From positions 4,264,613 to 4,328,612 of the forward strand of contig NZ_LT732529.1 in the NCBI RefSeq assembly GCF_900156865.1: DNA of 64,000 nucleotides. The letters are read 5' to 3'. The DNA comes from Litchfieldia sinesaloumensis. GTDB taxonomy: Bacteria > Bacillota > Bacilli > Bacillales > Bacillaceae_L. The position numbers and the translations under genes are program-made. The notes beneath the pieces are model-generated. The model was not told the DNA's origin. It did no database searches and saw only the letters and a program-made list of their open reading frames with translations. Within the stretch, counting starts at the first letter, position 1, and each line of letters opens with the position of its first letter. Shown in pieces: positions 44,056 to 52,793 of this stretch.

Positions 44056-46182
44056 ATGTTGGAAAATAACCAAAGTCAGCCGGAATTAGAAGTAAGAGTG
44101 AAAAATATCATTGATGTCGATAATCTTAAGTTTAAAGATTTAAATAACAATGGGAAGCTTGATCCATATGAGGATTGGCGCTTAAGCCCAAAAGAGCGTG
44201 CAGAGAATCTGGTATCACTGATGAATATCGATGAAAAAATCGGTATGATGCTTATCAATACCCGTAGAATGGGGCTCTCTCAAAAAGATAAAAGCAAAAC
44301 AAGCCATGATGGTGTAATAGATGAAGCAATTGTTGAAAAGGGCGAGAATATATTTGCCATTGCTAAGATGTATGGTACAACACATACGATTGCAAATATG
44401 CATTTACGTCATTTTATTTTAAGGGACAATTATAGTCCTGCTGAAATGGCAGAGTGGATTAATAAAATGAACGAAATCGCAGAGGGAACACGCCTAGGTA
44501 TACCTGTTATCATTGCTTCGAATTCTAGAAATGAAAATGCTGAGCCTGTATTTGGCATGAATGATGCAGCGGGGATTTTCTCTACTTGGCCAGGTACATT
44601 AGGACTTGCTGCAGCAGCTAAGGGCGACATCAAAAATGGTGGGGACGCTTCACTCATCAGCGAATTTGCTAGAATTGCACGTAAAGAATGGGACGCAACT
44701 GGAATTAGAAAAGGTTATATGTATATGGCTGATGTTGTGACAGATCCAAGATGGCAACGTACATATGGAACGTTCGGTGAAGACCCAGAATTTATTGCCG
44801 ATGTAATCGGTCGTATTATCGACGAGTTCCAAGGTGAAGAGTTAGGAAAGAATAGTATTTCCATGACAACGAAGCATTTCCCAGGTGGGGGCGCAAGAGA
44901 AAATGGTTTTGACCCTCATTATGAGGAAGGAAAGTGGAACCTATATCCAACTCCAGGAAGCTTAGAAAAATATCACTTACCACCATTTAGAGCAGCAGCT
45001 GAACATGGAACTTCTTCAATCATGCCTTATTACTCGATTCCAAGCATTAAGAAGAGCGTGGTTCAAGACTTCGAAGGTGAAGATATCCCGTTTGAAGAGG
45101 TTGGCTTTACGTTTAATCATTATTTCTTAAATAAAATCCTTCGTGAAAAGCTTGGATTCAAAGGCTATATAAATAGTGATAGTGGTATCGTTAACAAAAT
45201 GAGCTGGGGCATGGAAAATAGCAGTGAAGCAGAACGATTTGCGAAAGCAATTAATGCAGGTACTGATTTAGTAGCTGATACAAATGATATTGAAAATCTT
45301 AGAATGGCAATCAGCAGAGGCTGGATTAGTGAAAAGCGTATAGATGAAGCAAATGTAAGATTGCTGACAGAAATGTTTACTCTAGGTTTATTTGATGACC
45401 GCACGTACAACTCTCCAGAAAAAGCTACTGAAGTTATTCGTACACCTGAACATTGGGATGCGGCATATGAAGCACATAAAAAGTCTGTAACCATCCTTAA
45501 GAACTCTAATGAAACTCTACCTTTAACAGCTGACAAGCTAACTGATAAAAAGGTTTATGTGGAAGTTTTCCATAAGGAACTAGAGAAAGCAGCATCCTTC
45601 ACTGAACAAGCTAGAAGTCAGGCTAAGGAACTTGGACTATTTACTCTGACAGAAAACTATGAAGAGGCCGATACAGCTATTCTTTTCTTAAATCCAAAAT
45701 CCGGTGCTTATTTCGATGCCACTCCAGGGTTATTAGAGCTTGAAATCTGTGAAGATAAGGTAAACACGGCATTGGATGGTGCCTTGTATCAAGAGACTAC
45801 ATTAAGTAAAATGAAACATCTTAAAGAAATTGCAGACAGCATTCATAACCGTGGTGGAAAAGTAATCATGAGTGTAAATGTTGTATTGCCATGGATTCTC
45901 GGTAATGTTGAGCCGTTAGCTGATGCTCTTATCGCCGGCTATGATACATTCTTTAATGCACAGTTTGAAGTAATGGCAGGTAACTACAAGCCATCAGGCG
46001 TATTACCATTGACATTGCCTGCAAGTGACCATGTTATTGCAGTTAAACAGGATGGTGAATGTGTATCTCCAAATGACGTACCTGGTTATGATAAAGACAA
46101 ATACATGCCAGCAGGATTAAGCTATGCATACAAGGATAGCGACGGCAACGTATACAAACTAGGCCACGGATTAACCTATTAA
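44056..46182 (+). CDS. GH3-family beta-glycosidase with N-terminal calcium-loop motif
   Basis: A 708-residue GH3 enzyme. ATG 44056 follows AGGAGG; earlier codons have no site. The catalytic domain (~60-480) includes DVVTDPRWQRTYGTFGEDP, KHFPGGGARENGFDPH, and the nucleophile Asp375 in GYINSDSG; the alpha/beta sandwich domain follows (~490-690). Before the barrel, DLNNNGKLDPYED (28-40) is an EF-hand/dockerin-like calcium loop. There is no signal peptide, so it probably hydrolyses imported beta-glucosides or xylosides in the cytoplasm. The substrate is not deducible. It is monocistronic and ends at a terminator. Confidence 0.9.
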   Translation: MLENNQSQPELEVRVKNIIDVDNLKFKDLNNNGKLDPYEDWRLSPKERAENLVSLMNIDEKIGMMLINTRRMGLSQKDKSKTSHDGVIDEAIVEKGENIFAIAKMYGTTHTIANMHLRHFILRDNYSPAEMAEWINKMNEIAEGTRLGIPVIIASNSRNENAEPVFGMNDAAGIFSTWPGTLGLAAAAKGDIKNGGDASLISEFARIARKEWDATGIRKGYMYMADVVTDPRWQRTYGTFGEDPEFIADVIGRIIDEFQGEELGKNSISMTTKHFPGGGARENGFDPHYEEGKWNLYPTPGSLEKYHLPPFRAAAEHGTSSIMPYYSIPSIKKSVVQDFEGEDIPFEEVGFTFNHYFLNKILREKLGFKGYINSDSGIVNKMSWGMENSSEAERFAKAINAGTDLVADTNDIENLRMAISRGWISEKRIDEANVRLLTEMFTLGLFDDRTYNSPEKATEVIRTPEHWDAAYEAHKKSVTILKNSNETLPLTADKLTDKKVYVEVFHKELEKAASFTEQARSQAKELGLFTLTENYEEADTAILFLNPKSGAYFDATPGLLELEICEDKVNTALDGALYQETTLSKMKHLKEIADSIHNRGGKVIMSVNVVLPWILGNVEPLADALIAGYDTFFNAQFEVMAGNYKPSGVLPLTLPASDHVIAVKQDGECVSPNDVPGYDKDKYMPAGLSYAYKDSDGNVYKLGHGLTY

Positions 46183-46252
46183 GGAAAAGGGGCCGGTTCC
46201 TTGTCCCACTTATCTTGATTGAAGTGGGATAGGGGACATTCTTCTGTCCATA

Positions 46253-46291
46253 AAAAACGTCAAACCTTATTTTTTAGAGTTTGACGTTTTT
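46253..46291 (+). terminator. GH3 gene terminator
   Basis: AAAAACGTCAAAC pairs perfectly with GTTTGACGTTTTT. It can also serve the convergent Lin0512 gene. An additional GTCCCAC/GTGGGAT hairpin lies at ~46203-46232. Confidence 0.85.
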
Positions 46292-46299
46292 GTTGTTTA

Positions 46300-46659
46300 T
46301 TAATATCCGACTTCAACTGATGCGACAACGATATACATTAAATCATTTTGGTCGCCTTTTTCTTCAATCACAATTCCACTTGTTGTCAGCATGCCTCCAT
46401 CCATCACTTCCACTGTTTTTTTTCCGAATGGAATGGTCTCCTTAACAGCCTCGATATCAAGCAGTTCTTTGTCACAAGGTACCGCTAATTTTACATTTAC
46501 AACCATATTATCTAAACTATTTCCTGGTAGGACAGAACGAATGCCAGGCATTGAATTGAAATGGATTGCATTCTTCACAGCACGAACGGCAGCCTTCGTA
46601 ATATTTTGGCCGTGAACATCAATCCCCATCCCAGTCTCGATAAACATCAATTTCTCCAT
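46300..46659 (-). CDS. Lin0512-family protein
   Basis: A 119-residue protein. The second ATG (46659) is preferred because GAGGTG is six bases before it. MFIETGMGIDVHGQNITKA and AVRAVKNAIHFNSMPGI, with VVNVKLAVPCDKELLD further on, match the small Lin0512 family found in bacteria and archaea. The fold is predicted alpha/beta; function is unknown to me. Convergent with the GH3 gene. Confidence 0.85.
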   Translation of the reverse strand: MEKLMFIETGMGIDVHGQNITKAAVRAVKNAIHFNSMPGIRSVLPGNSLDNMVVNVKLAVPCDKELLDIEAVKETIPFGKKTVEVMDGGMLTTSGIVIEEKGDQNDLMYIVVASVEVGY

Positions 46660-46862
46660 AACATACACCTCATTAAAAAGTATTTGCTTCTATTTTACCA
46701 AAAAACAGTGGGACAAGTGGATAGGTACCGCTGCCAACCACTTTTTTGGTCGAAACAATTCAACCTTTTTTAGCGAGATATATATAGTTTTGGGTGTTGA
46801 TAATGATTGAGGACATGTAATACCGTGTCCCTCCTGTTTTTTAACAGTCAACAAGGAGCCTC

Positions 46863-48290
46863 TCAAGACACGATCTCAAATACTGTCCCTTTATTATAAT
46901 CAGTTACTTTCATCGAGCCATGAGTTCCTAGATATAACCTCGTTTGGTTAAGGTTTGTTCCTAAGCTAACGAAATATGCGGATTGAGACCCGAAGTCATA
47001 GACGGTGTCTATAAGTTGGTAGTTATTTGATTTACCTCCAGTTCGCGCTCGAGTATATGCTAAAGCTCCTTTAACTGAGGGTTGCGATTCATCCTTACGG
47101 GCAAAATCAGTAAATACGACACTTCCTGATAAGGCTGGGATTTGGTTTCCCATATAGACTTGCACTCCTGTAAGCGCAGTTCCTTTAAATGTATTGGTAC
47201 GAGGATCCTGATGGTAATAACTTGTAAGAGGGTGAATCCGGCGCACTAAAGTTTCAATTGCTTCTTGATAAAAGGCAATCGACTTTTCATCCAAATCCTC
47301 ATTTGTATTACAATTCTTTATTATCGTTGTTGGCAAATCACCTTCCCATCCTCTCCAACCTAGGTTAATAAACCCATCTTGGTCTGTTGGAGACAAATCC
47401 GGTGTTCCTGGAAGAACAATGGATCTGTTCCTGTGATCCACGAGCTGAGTAACAGGAATAGGTTTGTAGTGGACAAATGAAAAGATGGATTCGACTAGTT
47501 CCTGTCCGACATTCCCGACATATTTTATAAACTGATTTTGATATCTTTGATAGGTTATTCCGAGTATATTTCGAACTCCTTTGGCTGTAACGGTAAGTGT
47601 TTCCTGAATTCTAACAGGCAGTTCATTGAAACGCGAGACAACTGGTGGATTATTCATTGTGTTTTTATTTACATCAATCTCAATAATCTTCCCACATATC
47701 TCCATTGCATCCTGACTTAAATTGAATGGGTCATAGCCTGAACCACCATCACCAGTGGTTAGTACAAGTTTCCCTGTTTCAGGTGAAAATTGTAAGCTGT
47801 TTACGCCATTATGGTTTGAAAAGGGTCTTCTAAGATTAAGGATCGTTCTTCGTTTTTGCGGTTGGCCGTTAGTTTGTAAAATCCATTCCTCAACCGTATC
47901 GATATGGTCATATTGGGTATCTCGATTTGTCCACTTTAGTGATAATGTTTTTGGATCGCAGGGGTCAGGAGTATACGACTTAGGAAGAGCACCTGGACCT
48001 TGTGTTCCAGCTACAGAATAATGAAGGTAAAACAAGCCGTTATTATTAAATTGGGGGTGAAACGCTAGTCCTAACAATCCTCGTTCGTCATATCCACCGA
48101 GTTCAATAATGCGAGAGCGGATATCTAAAAAAGTCCTTATCTCTCCGTTACCTACGAAGAAAATCTCTCCCACCTGTGTTGCAATAAATAGTCTTTCCAT
48201 GGAATCTCCAGGAAGTAAGGCTGTTTTCAATACGGTGGGTAAATTTAACCTATTTACAATAGGGTGTAATCGAACCTTAAGTTGTGTCAA
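46863..48290 (-). CDS. Sorbosone/glucose dehydrogenase-like beta-propeller protein
   Basis: A 475-residue protein starting at TTG (48290) with GAGGG eight bases before. Blade motifs such as MERLFIATQVGEIFFV, GYDERGLLGLAFHPQFNNNG, SNHNGVNSLQFSPETGKLVL and TTGDGGSGYDPFN are those of the GSDH/HHIP family, six-bladed propellers related to PQQ-dependent sugar dehydrogenases. The catalytic-type His (NHNG) is present. There is no signal peptide, unusual since PQQ enzymes act outside the membrane. PQQ use is not proven. The far end faces a small membrane-protein gene on the other strand. Confidence 0.85.
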   Translation of the reverse strand: MTQLKVRLHPIVNRLNLPTVLKTALLPGDSMERLFIATQVGEIFFVGNGEIRTFLDIRSRIIELGGYDERGLLGLAFHPQFNNNGLFYLHYSVAGTQGPGALPKSYTPDPCDPKTLSLKWTNRDTQYDHIDTVEEWILQTNGQPQKRRTILNLRRPFSNHNGVNSLQFSPETGKLVLTTGDGGSGYDPFNLSQDAMEICGKIIEIDVNKNTMNNPPVVSRFNELPVRIQETLTVTAKGVRNILGITYQRYQNQFIKYVGNVGQELVESIFSFVHYKPIPVTQLVDHRNRSIVLPGTPDLSPTDQDGFINLGWRGWEGDLPTTIIKNCNTNEDLDEKSIAFYQEAIETLVRRIHPLTSYYHQDPRTNTFKGTALTGVQVYMGNQIPALSGSVVFTDFARKDESQPSVKGALAYTRARTGGKSNNYQLIDTVYDFGSQSAYFVSLGTNLNQTRLYLGTHGSMKVTDYNKGTVFEIVS

Positions 48291-48399
48291 ACAGTTTACC
48301 CTCTTTCTACTGGTGTCTTTTTATCAGAATATGAATAGTAATGAACTATTAGTACTCAATGGGGGTCTGCCTTTAGGACCTATTAGGGAGCGATGTCAG

Positions 48400-48984
48400 A
48401 TGCAGTCGTTACGAAAAAAAGTAAAATCGATTGTATGGGGAGAAGATATCTACCCAACAATTGAAGGATACTCTAAGACAACAAAACTTATTATTGGAGC
48501 ATTACTAGGTTCATTAACTGTCATTTTACAATCAGCTGGAATTTTTGCAGGGTTAGGTTATGTACTAAGCATGATGAGTACTGGACCGCTAGTAGTGGCG
48601 TGTCTTCTGTCGCTCAAAATTGGTGTGATGACTTATTTAGTAACTTCATTATTATTGGTATTCATTCAGCCAACTGAGCTCTTGGTTTTCCTTTTTACTA
48701 CAGGACTATTAGGCTTAAGTTTAGGTATTGGACTGACTTATTTTAAGAAAAGAATGTATGTGGTTTTATTTGCGGCGCTATGTTTGACAATAGGGATTTG
48801 TACGCTCCTATATGGGTTTAAATTTGCAGTTTTAGGATCGTCGGTATCAGTTCAAATAAATGGCAAACTTATTCTCGGGACATTCCTTTTTTCTTTACTG
48901 TATAGCTGGATATGGCAGAAGATAAGCAGATCGCTCATTAAAATCTTAAACAAAATACCTAATTCACGACGGGGGGAGAAGTAG
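48400..48984 (+). CDS. Small multi-pass membrane protein
   Basis: A 194-residue protein. ATG 48400 has AGGGAG nine bases upstream. Five to six hydrophobic segments run from ~25 to ~170, ending in a basic tail (NKIPNSRRGEK). TKLIIGALLGSLTVILQSAG near the N-terminus and the tight segment spacing recall ECF-transporter S-components or DUF2232-like proteins, but I cannot assign a family. It lies between a propeller dehydrogenase and wrbA. Confidence 0.65.
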   Translation: MQSLRKKVKSIVWGEDIYPTIEGYSKTTKLIIGALLGSLTVILQSAGIFAGLGYVLSMMSTGPLVVACLLSLKIGVMTYLVTSLLLVFIQPTELLVFLFTTGLLGLSLGIGLTYFKKRMYVVLFAALCLTIGICTLLYGFKFAVLGSSVSVQINGKLILGTFLFSLLYSWIWQKISRSLIKILNKIPNSRRGEK

Positions 48985-49082
48985 AAAACAGTCCCTTCTG
49001 CATATAAACAATTAATTAAAGTCATAATAGAATTGGTAAGATTTGAAAAACTACATTTCAAAGAAAGAAGGAGAATACGACA

Positions 49083-49694
49083 GTGTCAAATGTAAAACTA
49101 GCGGTCATTTTCTACAGCATGGGTGGTACAAATTATCAGTTATCGAAATGGGCAGAAGAAGGGGCGAAAGAAGCAGGTGCTGAGGTTAAAGTATTAAAGG
49201 TTCAAGAATTAGCACCAGAATCTGTAATTGAGTCAAATGAGGCTTGGAAAGCAACTGTCGAAGCAACAAAAGATGTGCCTGTGGTTACTTCTGAAGATAT
49301 TGAATGGGCAGATGCAATTATTTTCAGTGTACCGACTCGTTTCGGGAATATGCCTTCTCAAATGAAGCAGTTCCTAGATACTCAAGGTGGACTTTGGGCG
49401 ACAGGTAAAACAGTTAATAAAGTTGTAAGTGCAATGACTTCTGCTCAAAATCCACATGGTGGACAAGAAGCAACAATTCTATCATTATACACTAGCATGA
49501 TGCACTGGGGCGCGATTATAGCTACTCCTGGTTATACGGATCCAATTATATTTGGTGCGGGTGGGAATCCTTACGGTACAAGCGTAACAGTAGGTCAGGA
49601 TGGAAAAATGATTGAAGATGTACAAGCAGCGGTTAAGCATCAGGCAAAGCGAACTGTCACTGTTGCAGAGTGGGTTAAAAAAGGAAATCAATAA
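49083..49694 (+). CDS. wrbA: NAD(P)H:quinone oxidoreductase, WrbA type
   Basis: A 203-residue flavodoxin-like protein starting at GTG with GAAGGAGA upstream. The signature FSVPTRFGNMPSQMKQFLD and FMN loop MTSAQNPHGGQEATILSLY (residues ~115-135), followed by MMHWGAIIATPGY, are those of WrbA. It reduces quinones to hydroquinones with NAD(P)H, protecting from one-electron cycling. It ends with a terminator and is monocistronic. Confidence 0.92.
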   Translation: MSNVKLAVIFYSMGGTNYQLSKWAEEGAKEAGAEVKVLKVQELAPESVIESNEAWKATVEATKDVPVVTSEDIEWADAIIFSVPTRFGNMPSQMKQFLDTQGGLWATGKTVNKVVSAMTSAQNPHGGQEATILSLYTSMMHWGAIIATPGYTDPIIFGAGGNPYGTSVTVGQDGKMIEDVQAAVKHQAKRTVTVAEWVKKGNQ

Positions 49695-49701
49695 AAGTCA
49701 A

Positions 49702-49735
49702 AGCCAACCGAAAATTTCGGTTGGCTATTTTTTGT
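49702..49735 (+). terminator. wrbA terminator
   Basis: AGCCAACCG pairs with CGGTTGGCT around AAAATTT, followed by ATTTTTTG. Confidence 0.8.
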
Positions 49736-49788
49736 TTTATGGAGAAATTGTTTGGTTTATAAAATTTAAATTAAGAAAGTCAACCGAA

Positions 49789-49815
49789 TGTTAAAGATTG
49801 TAAAAATACGGTAAA
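49789..49815 (-). promoter_or_regulatory. Candidate PhoP box upstream of ugp operon
   Basis: Read on the minus strand, three hexamers TTTACC, TTTACA and TTAACA occur 11 and 10 bp apart (plus-strand starts 49810, 49799, 49789). This is the TT(A/T)ACA direct-repeat layout of Bacillus PhoP sites. Distance to the ugpC ATG is ~63 bp. Orientation is opposite to the operon, so its effect is uncertain. Confidence 0.45.
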
Positions 49816-49877
49816 AGGGCTTTTTTGAGCCGAAAATTGTGGTTAAATGGGAATGTAATTTAGAGAGGAGGCTACGC

Positions 49878-50999
49878 ATGAGTCAGGTCGAGTTGATTAA
49901 CATCTCCAAATCATACGATAAGCAAAAGGATGTTTTAAATGAAATCAATGTTTCCATTAAGGAAGGGGAGTTCTTTGTACTTGTTGGTCCATCTGGATCT
50001 GGGAAGAGCACGTTGCTCAGGATGATAGCGGGACTTGAAGAAATCTCCGGAGGGATACTGAAGATAAATAATGAAGCGGTCAATCATCTTCCGCCGAAAA
50101 ATCGAGATTTATCGATGGTCTTTCAAAATTACGCGTTATATCCGCATTTAACTGTTGAACAGAATATCCTGTTTGGTTTAAAAGCAAGAAAGGTCGATAA
50201 AAAGGAACAGCAAAAAAGGCTAACTGAAGCAGCAGAAATGTTAGGCTTAAGCGAACTATTGAAACGTAAACCAAGAGAGCTTTCTGGTGGTCAAAGACAA
50301 CGTGTTGCACTTGGGCGGTCGGTTGTAAGTCATGCACCACTATGTTTAATGGATGAGCCATTATCGAATCTAGACGCCAAACTTCGTGCAAACATGCGAG
50401 TTCAAATACGGAGACTGCAAAAGAGTTTAGGGTTAACAATGATCTATGTAACGCATGATCAAGTTGAAGCCATGACGATGGGTGACCGTATTATGGTACT
50501 TAATGAAGGGAAAATTCAACAAGTCGGTAAACCAATTACCTTATATAATGAACCGGAGAATTTATTTGTTGCTTCCTTCATCGGCTCTCCAAAGATGAAT
50601 CTAGGTAAGGCTGTTTTTACAGAAGATAGTTCACAACTTGTCATTGAAAATCAAATACATATCACAATCGACCCAATAATGGTCAAGGATCTACCTAGGA
50701 ATCGAAATCTCGTTGTGGGTATTCGTCCCGAGCATTTGATGCCGGGTTTTGAAAAAGAAAATCATATTACATACTTAGAAGCTGTAAATGTTGAGCAATT
50801 AGGAAATGAAACATCGATTGCGTTTGATATTGGTTCAGAATTATGGACAGCAAAATGGCCAGGACAGTGGAGAATCCAATACGGGCAAAGAGTTCCTGTG
50901 CAAATTGCGCCAGAACATATTTTGTTTTTTGATGGGGATACAGGCAATTTACTTAAATCTGCGAATATCGGAAAAAGACAAGAGGTTGTCGCGATATGA
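49878..50999 (+). CDS. ugpC: Glycerol-3-phosphate-type ABC importer ATPase (UgpC/MsmK family)
   Basis: A 373-residue ABC ATPase with Walker A GPSGSGKST, signature LSGGQRQR, and a C-terminal TOBE regulatory domain (VGIRPEHL). ATG 49878 follows GAGGAGG; earlier codons have no site. It powers the UgpA/E permeases; the last four bases (ATGA) overlap ugpA, so the genes are translationally coupled. UgpC/MsmK ATPases are similar for sugars and glycerol phosphate; context with GDPD supports the latter. Confidence 0.92.
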   Translation: MSQVELINISKSYDKQKDVLNEINVSIKEGEFFVLVGPSGSGKSTLLRMIAGLEEISGGILKINNEAVNHLPPKNRDLSMVFQNYALYPHLTVEQNILFGLKARKVDKKEQQKRLTEAAEMLGLSELLKRKPRELSGGQRQRVALGRSVVSHAPLCLMDEPLSNLDAKLRANMRVQIRRLQKSLGLTMIYVTHDQVEAMTMGDRIMVLNEGKIQQVGKPITLYNEPENLFVASFIGSPKMNLGKAVFTEDSSQLVIENQIHITIDPIMVKDLPRNRNLVVGIRPEHLMPGFEKENHITYLEAVNVEQLGNETSIAFDIGSELWTAKWPGQWRIQYGQRVPVQIAPEHILFFDGDTGNLLKSANIGKRQEVVAI

Positions 51000-51937
51000 G
51001 TGTGATTAGCCCGGTCATTGAAAATAAATCCATAGAATTTCAATTTGAAAGAGCTAAAAAGCAAAAACGGATTGCAAGCTTACTAAAAGGAATTCTTTTC
51101 TTATTACCTTCTATTATACTGTTTAGTGTTTTTCTGTTTTATCCGTTGTTTAAGACGTTGTATTTGAGTTTTTTTCTGACTGATGCAAAAGGAGCTACAA
51201 CGGTATTTGTTGGACTAGAAAACTATCTGTATATGTTTTCGGACCCGATATTTATAAAAAGTTTTAAAAATACGTTTCTATTTGTACTCTATACGGTTCC
51301 GGCAACAGTTGTCGTCAGCTTGTTTTTAGCTGTTATTTCGAATGAAAAACTAAAAGGGATTGGCTTTTTTCGAACCATTTTTACTTCCACTATGGGGATA
51401 TCAGTTGCAGCTGCATCTGTGTTTTGGCTGTATCTATTCAACCCGACAATGGGGTTATTAAACCAAGTATTGAACATGTTTGGGGTAGAATCAATCGGCT
51501 GGCTTACTGATCCAAAGTGGGCAATGATTGCCATCGCCATAACGACCATATGGATGAATATTGGCTTCACCTTTTTAATATTATTAGGCGGATTACAATC
51601 GATTGATACTTCTTTATATGAAAGTGCGGATATTGAGGGATCAGGTTATTTTTATAAGTTTAGAAGAATTACAGTTCCTATGCTTTCGCCCACCTTGTTT
51701 TTTGTCATTACGGTGTCTATTATCAACTCGTTCCAAACGTTTGGACAAATCGATATCTTAACACAGGGCGGACCAGCAAATGAAACCAATCTTATCGTGT
51801 ACTCCATATACCGAGAAGCATTTGTGAACTATCAGTTTGGTTCAGCTAGTGCCCAGGCCATTGTGTTATTCATCCTTATATTACTGATGACTGCACTGCA
51901 ATTTAAGCTAGGCGAGAGGAGGGTTCACTATCAATGA
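50996..51937 (+). CDS. ugpA: ABC permease UgpA-like
   Basis: A 313-residue permease with six membrane segments (~30-50, ~95-118, ~128-150, ~180-200, ~230-250, ~285-302) and the coupling loop ESADIEGSGYFYKFRRITVP. It matches sugar/glycerol-3-phosphate permeases of the MalF/UgpA kind. It overlaps ugpC and ugpE by four bases each. Confidence 0.9.
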   Translation: MSVISPVIENKSIEFQFERAKKQKRIASLLKGILFLLPSIILFSVFLFYPLFKTLYLSFFLTDAKGATTVFVGLENYLYMFSDPIFIKSFKNTFLFVLYTVPATVVVSLFLAVISNEKLKGIGFFRTIFTSTMGISVAAASVFWLYLFNPTMGLLNQVLNMFGVESIGWLTDPKWAMIAIAITTIWMNIGFTFLILLGGLQSIDTSLYESADIEGSGYFYKFRRITVPMLSPTLFFVITVSIINSFQTFGQIDILTQGGPANETNLIVYSIYREAFVNYQFGSASAQAIVLFILILLMTALQFKLGERRVHYQ

Positions 51938-52749
51938 TTTTGCCATTGGGGAGAAAGCTAATCTTCTATCTTTTATTGATACTATCAGCACTTCTTATTG
52001 CTGGACCTGCTGTAATGGCGATTGTAATGAGTTTTATGACAAACCAAGATATCTTAACTGCCAGTATGCCAAGTACTTTAACAGTGGACAACTACATAGC
52101 TGCTTTTGAACGATTTCCGTTAATTCAATTTTTGATTAATAGTTTTGTAGTTTCTGTTTTGATTATGCTTGGACAACTTGCTTTATCAAGTCTAGCAGCC
52201 TATGCTTTTGTATTTTTAGAATTTAAAGGTAGAGACCTACTCTTTTATTTGTTTATCGCAACCATGATGGTTCCCTTTGAGGCTTCCATCATTCCAAACT
52301 TTCATATTATCCGTGATCTAGGCTGGATTGATAGTTACGCAGGATTAACAATTCCATTCTTTGCAACAACCTTTGGAACTTTTTTGTTAAGACAAAACTT
52401 CAAGCAGATACCAAAAGAGTTAAGAGAAGCAAGCCAAATTGCTGGTATTGGTGATTTTAAATTTTTCTTAACAGTGGTTTTGCCTGTGTCAAAGACAAGT
52501 TTAGTGACATTGGGGATTTACGGATTTTTAACATCGTGGAACATGTATCTATGGCCACTACTAGCAACTACTAACGATACGGTTCGGACGATACAAATTG
52601 GTCTGAAGCAATTGCAAACACAGGAACAATTAAACGAATGGGGTGTCATTATGGCAGGCGCTGTTATTGTCATCATCCCAACATTAATTTTGCTTTTCCT
52701 CGGACAGAAGAAGTTACAAACAGGTTTAACAGAGGGTGCTGTGAAATAA
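51934..52749 (+). CDS. ugpE: ABC permease UgpE-like
   Basis: A 271-residue permease of the MalG/UgpE kind with six membrane segments. The coupling loop is ELREASQIAGIGDFKFFLTV. VPFEASIIPNFHIIRDLGWID and SWNMYLWPLLATTN are the conserved UgpE stretches. It overlaps ugpA by four bases, and GAGAGGAGG lies upstream of its ATG. Confidence 0.92.
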   Translation: MILPLGRKLIFYLLLILSALLIAGPAVMAIVMSFMTNQDILTASMPSTLTVDNYIAAFERFPLIQFLINSFVVSVLIMLGQLALSSLAAYAFVFLEFKGRDLLFYLFIATMMVPFEASIIPNFHIIRDLGWIDSYAGLTIPFFATTFGTFLLRQNFKQIPKELREASQIAGIGDFKFFLTVVLPVSKTSLVTLGIYGFLTSWNMYLWPLLATTNDTVRTIQIGLKQLQTQEQLNEWGVIMAGAVIVIIPTLILLFLGQKKLQTGLTEGAVK

Positions 52750-52793
52750 CAAATCTCTCGAATCCAATAACTTTTTAAAAAGGAGAATTTAGA

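Noticed and set aside
47538-48021. Plus-strand frames inside the propeller dehydrogenase gene
   Set aside because: Fully inside a well-supported minus-strand gene; no family resemblance.
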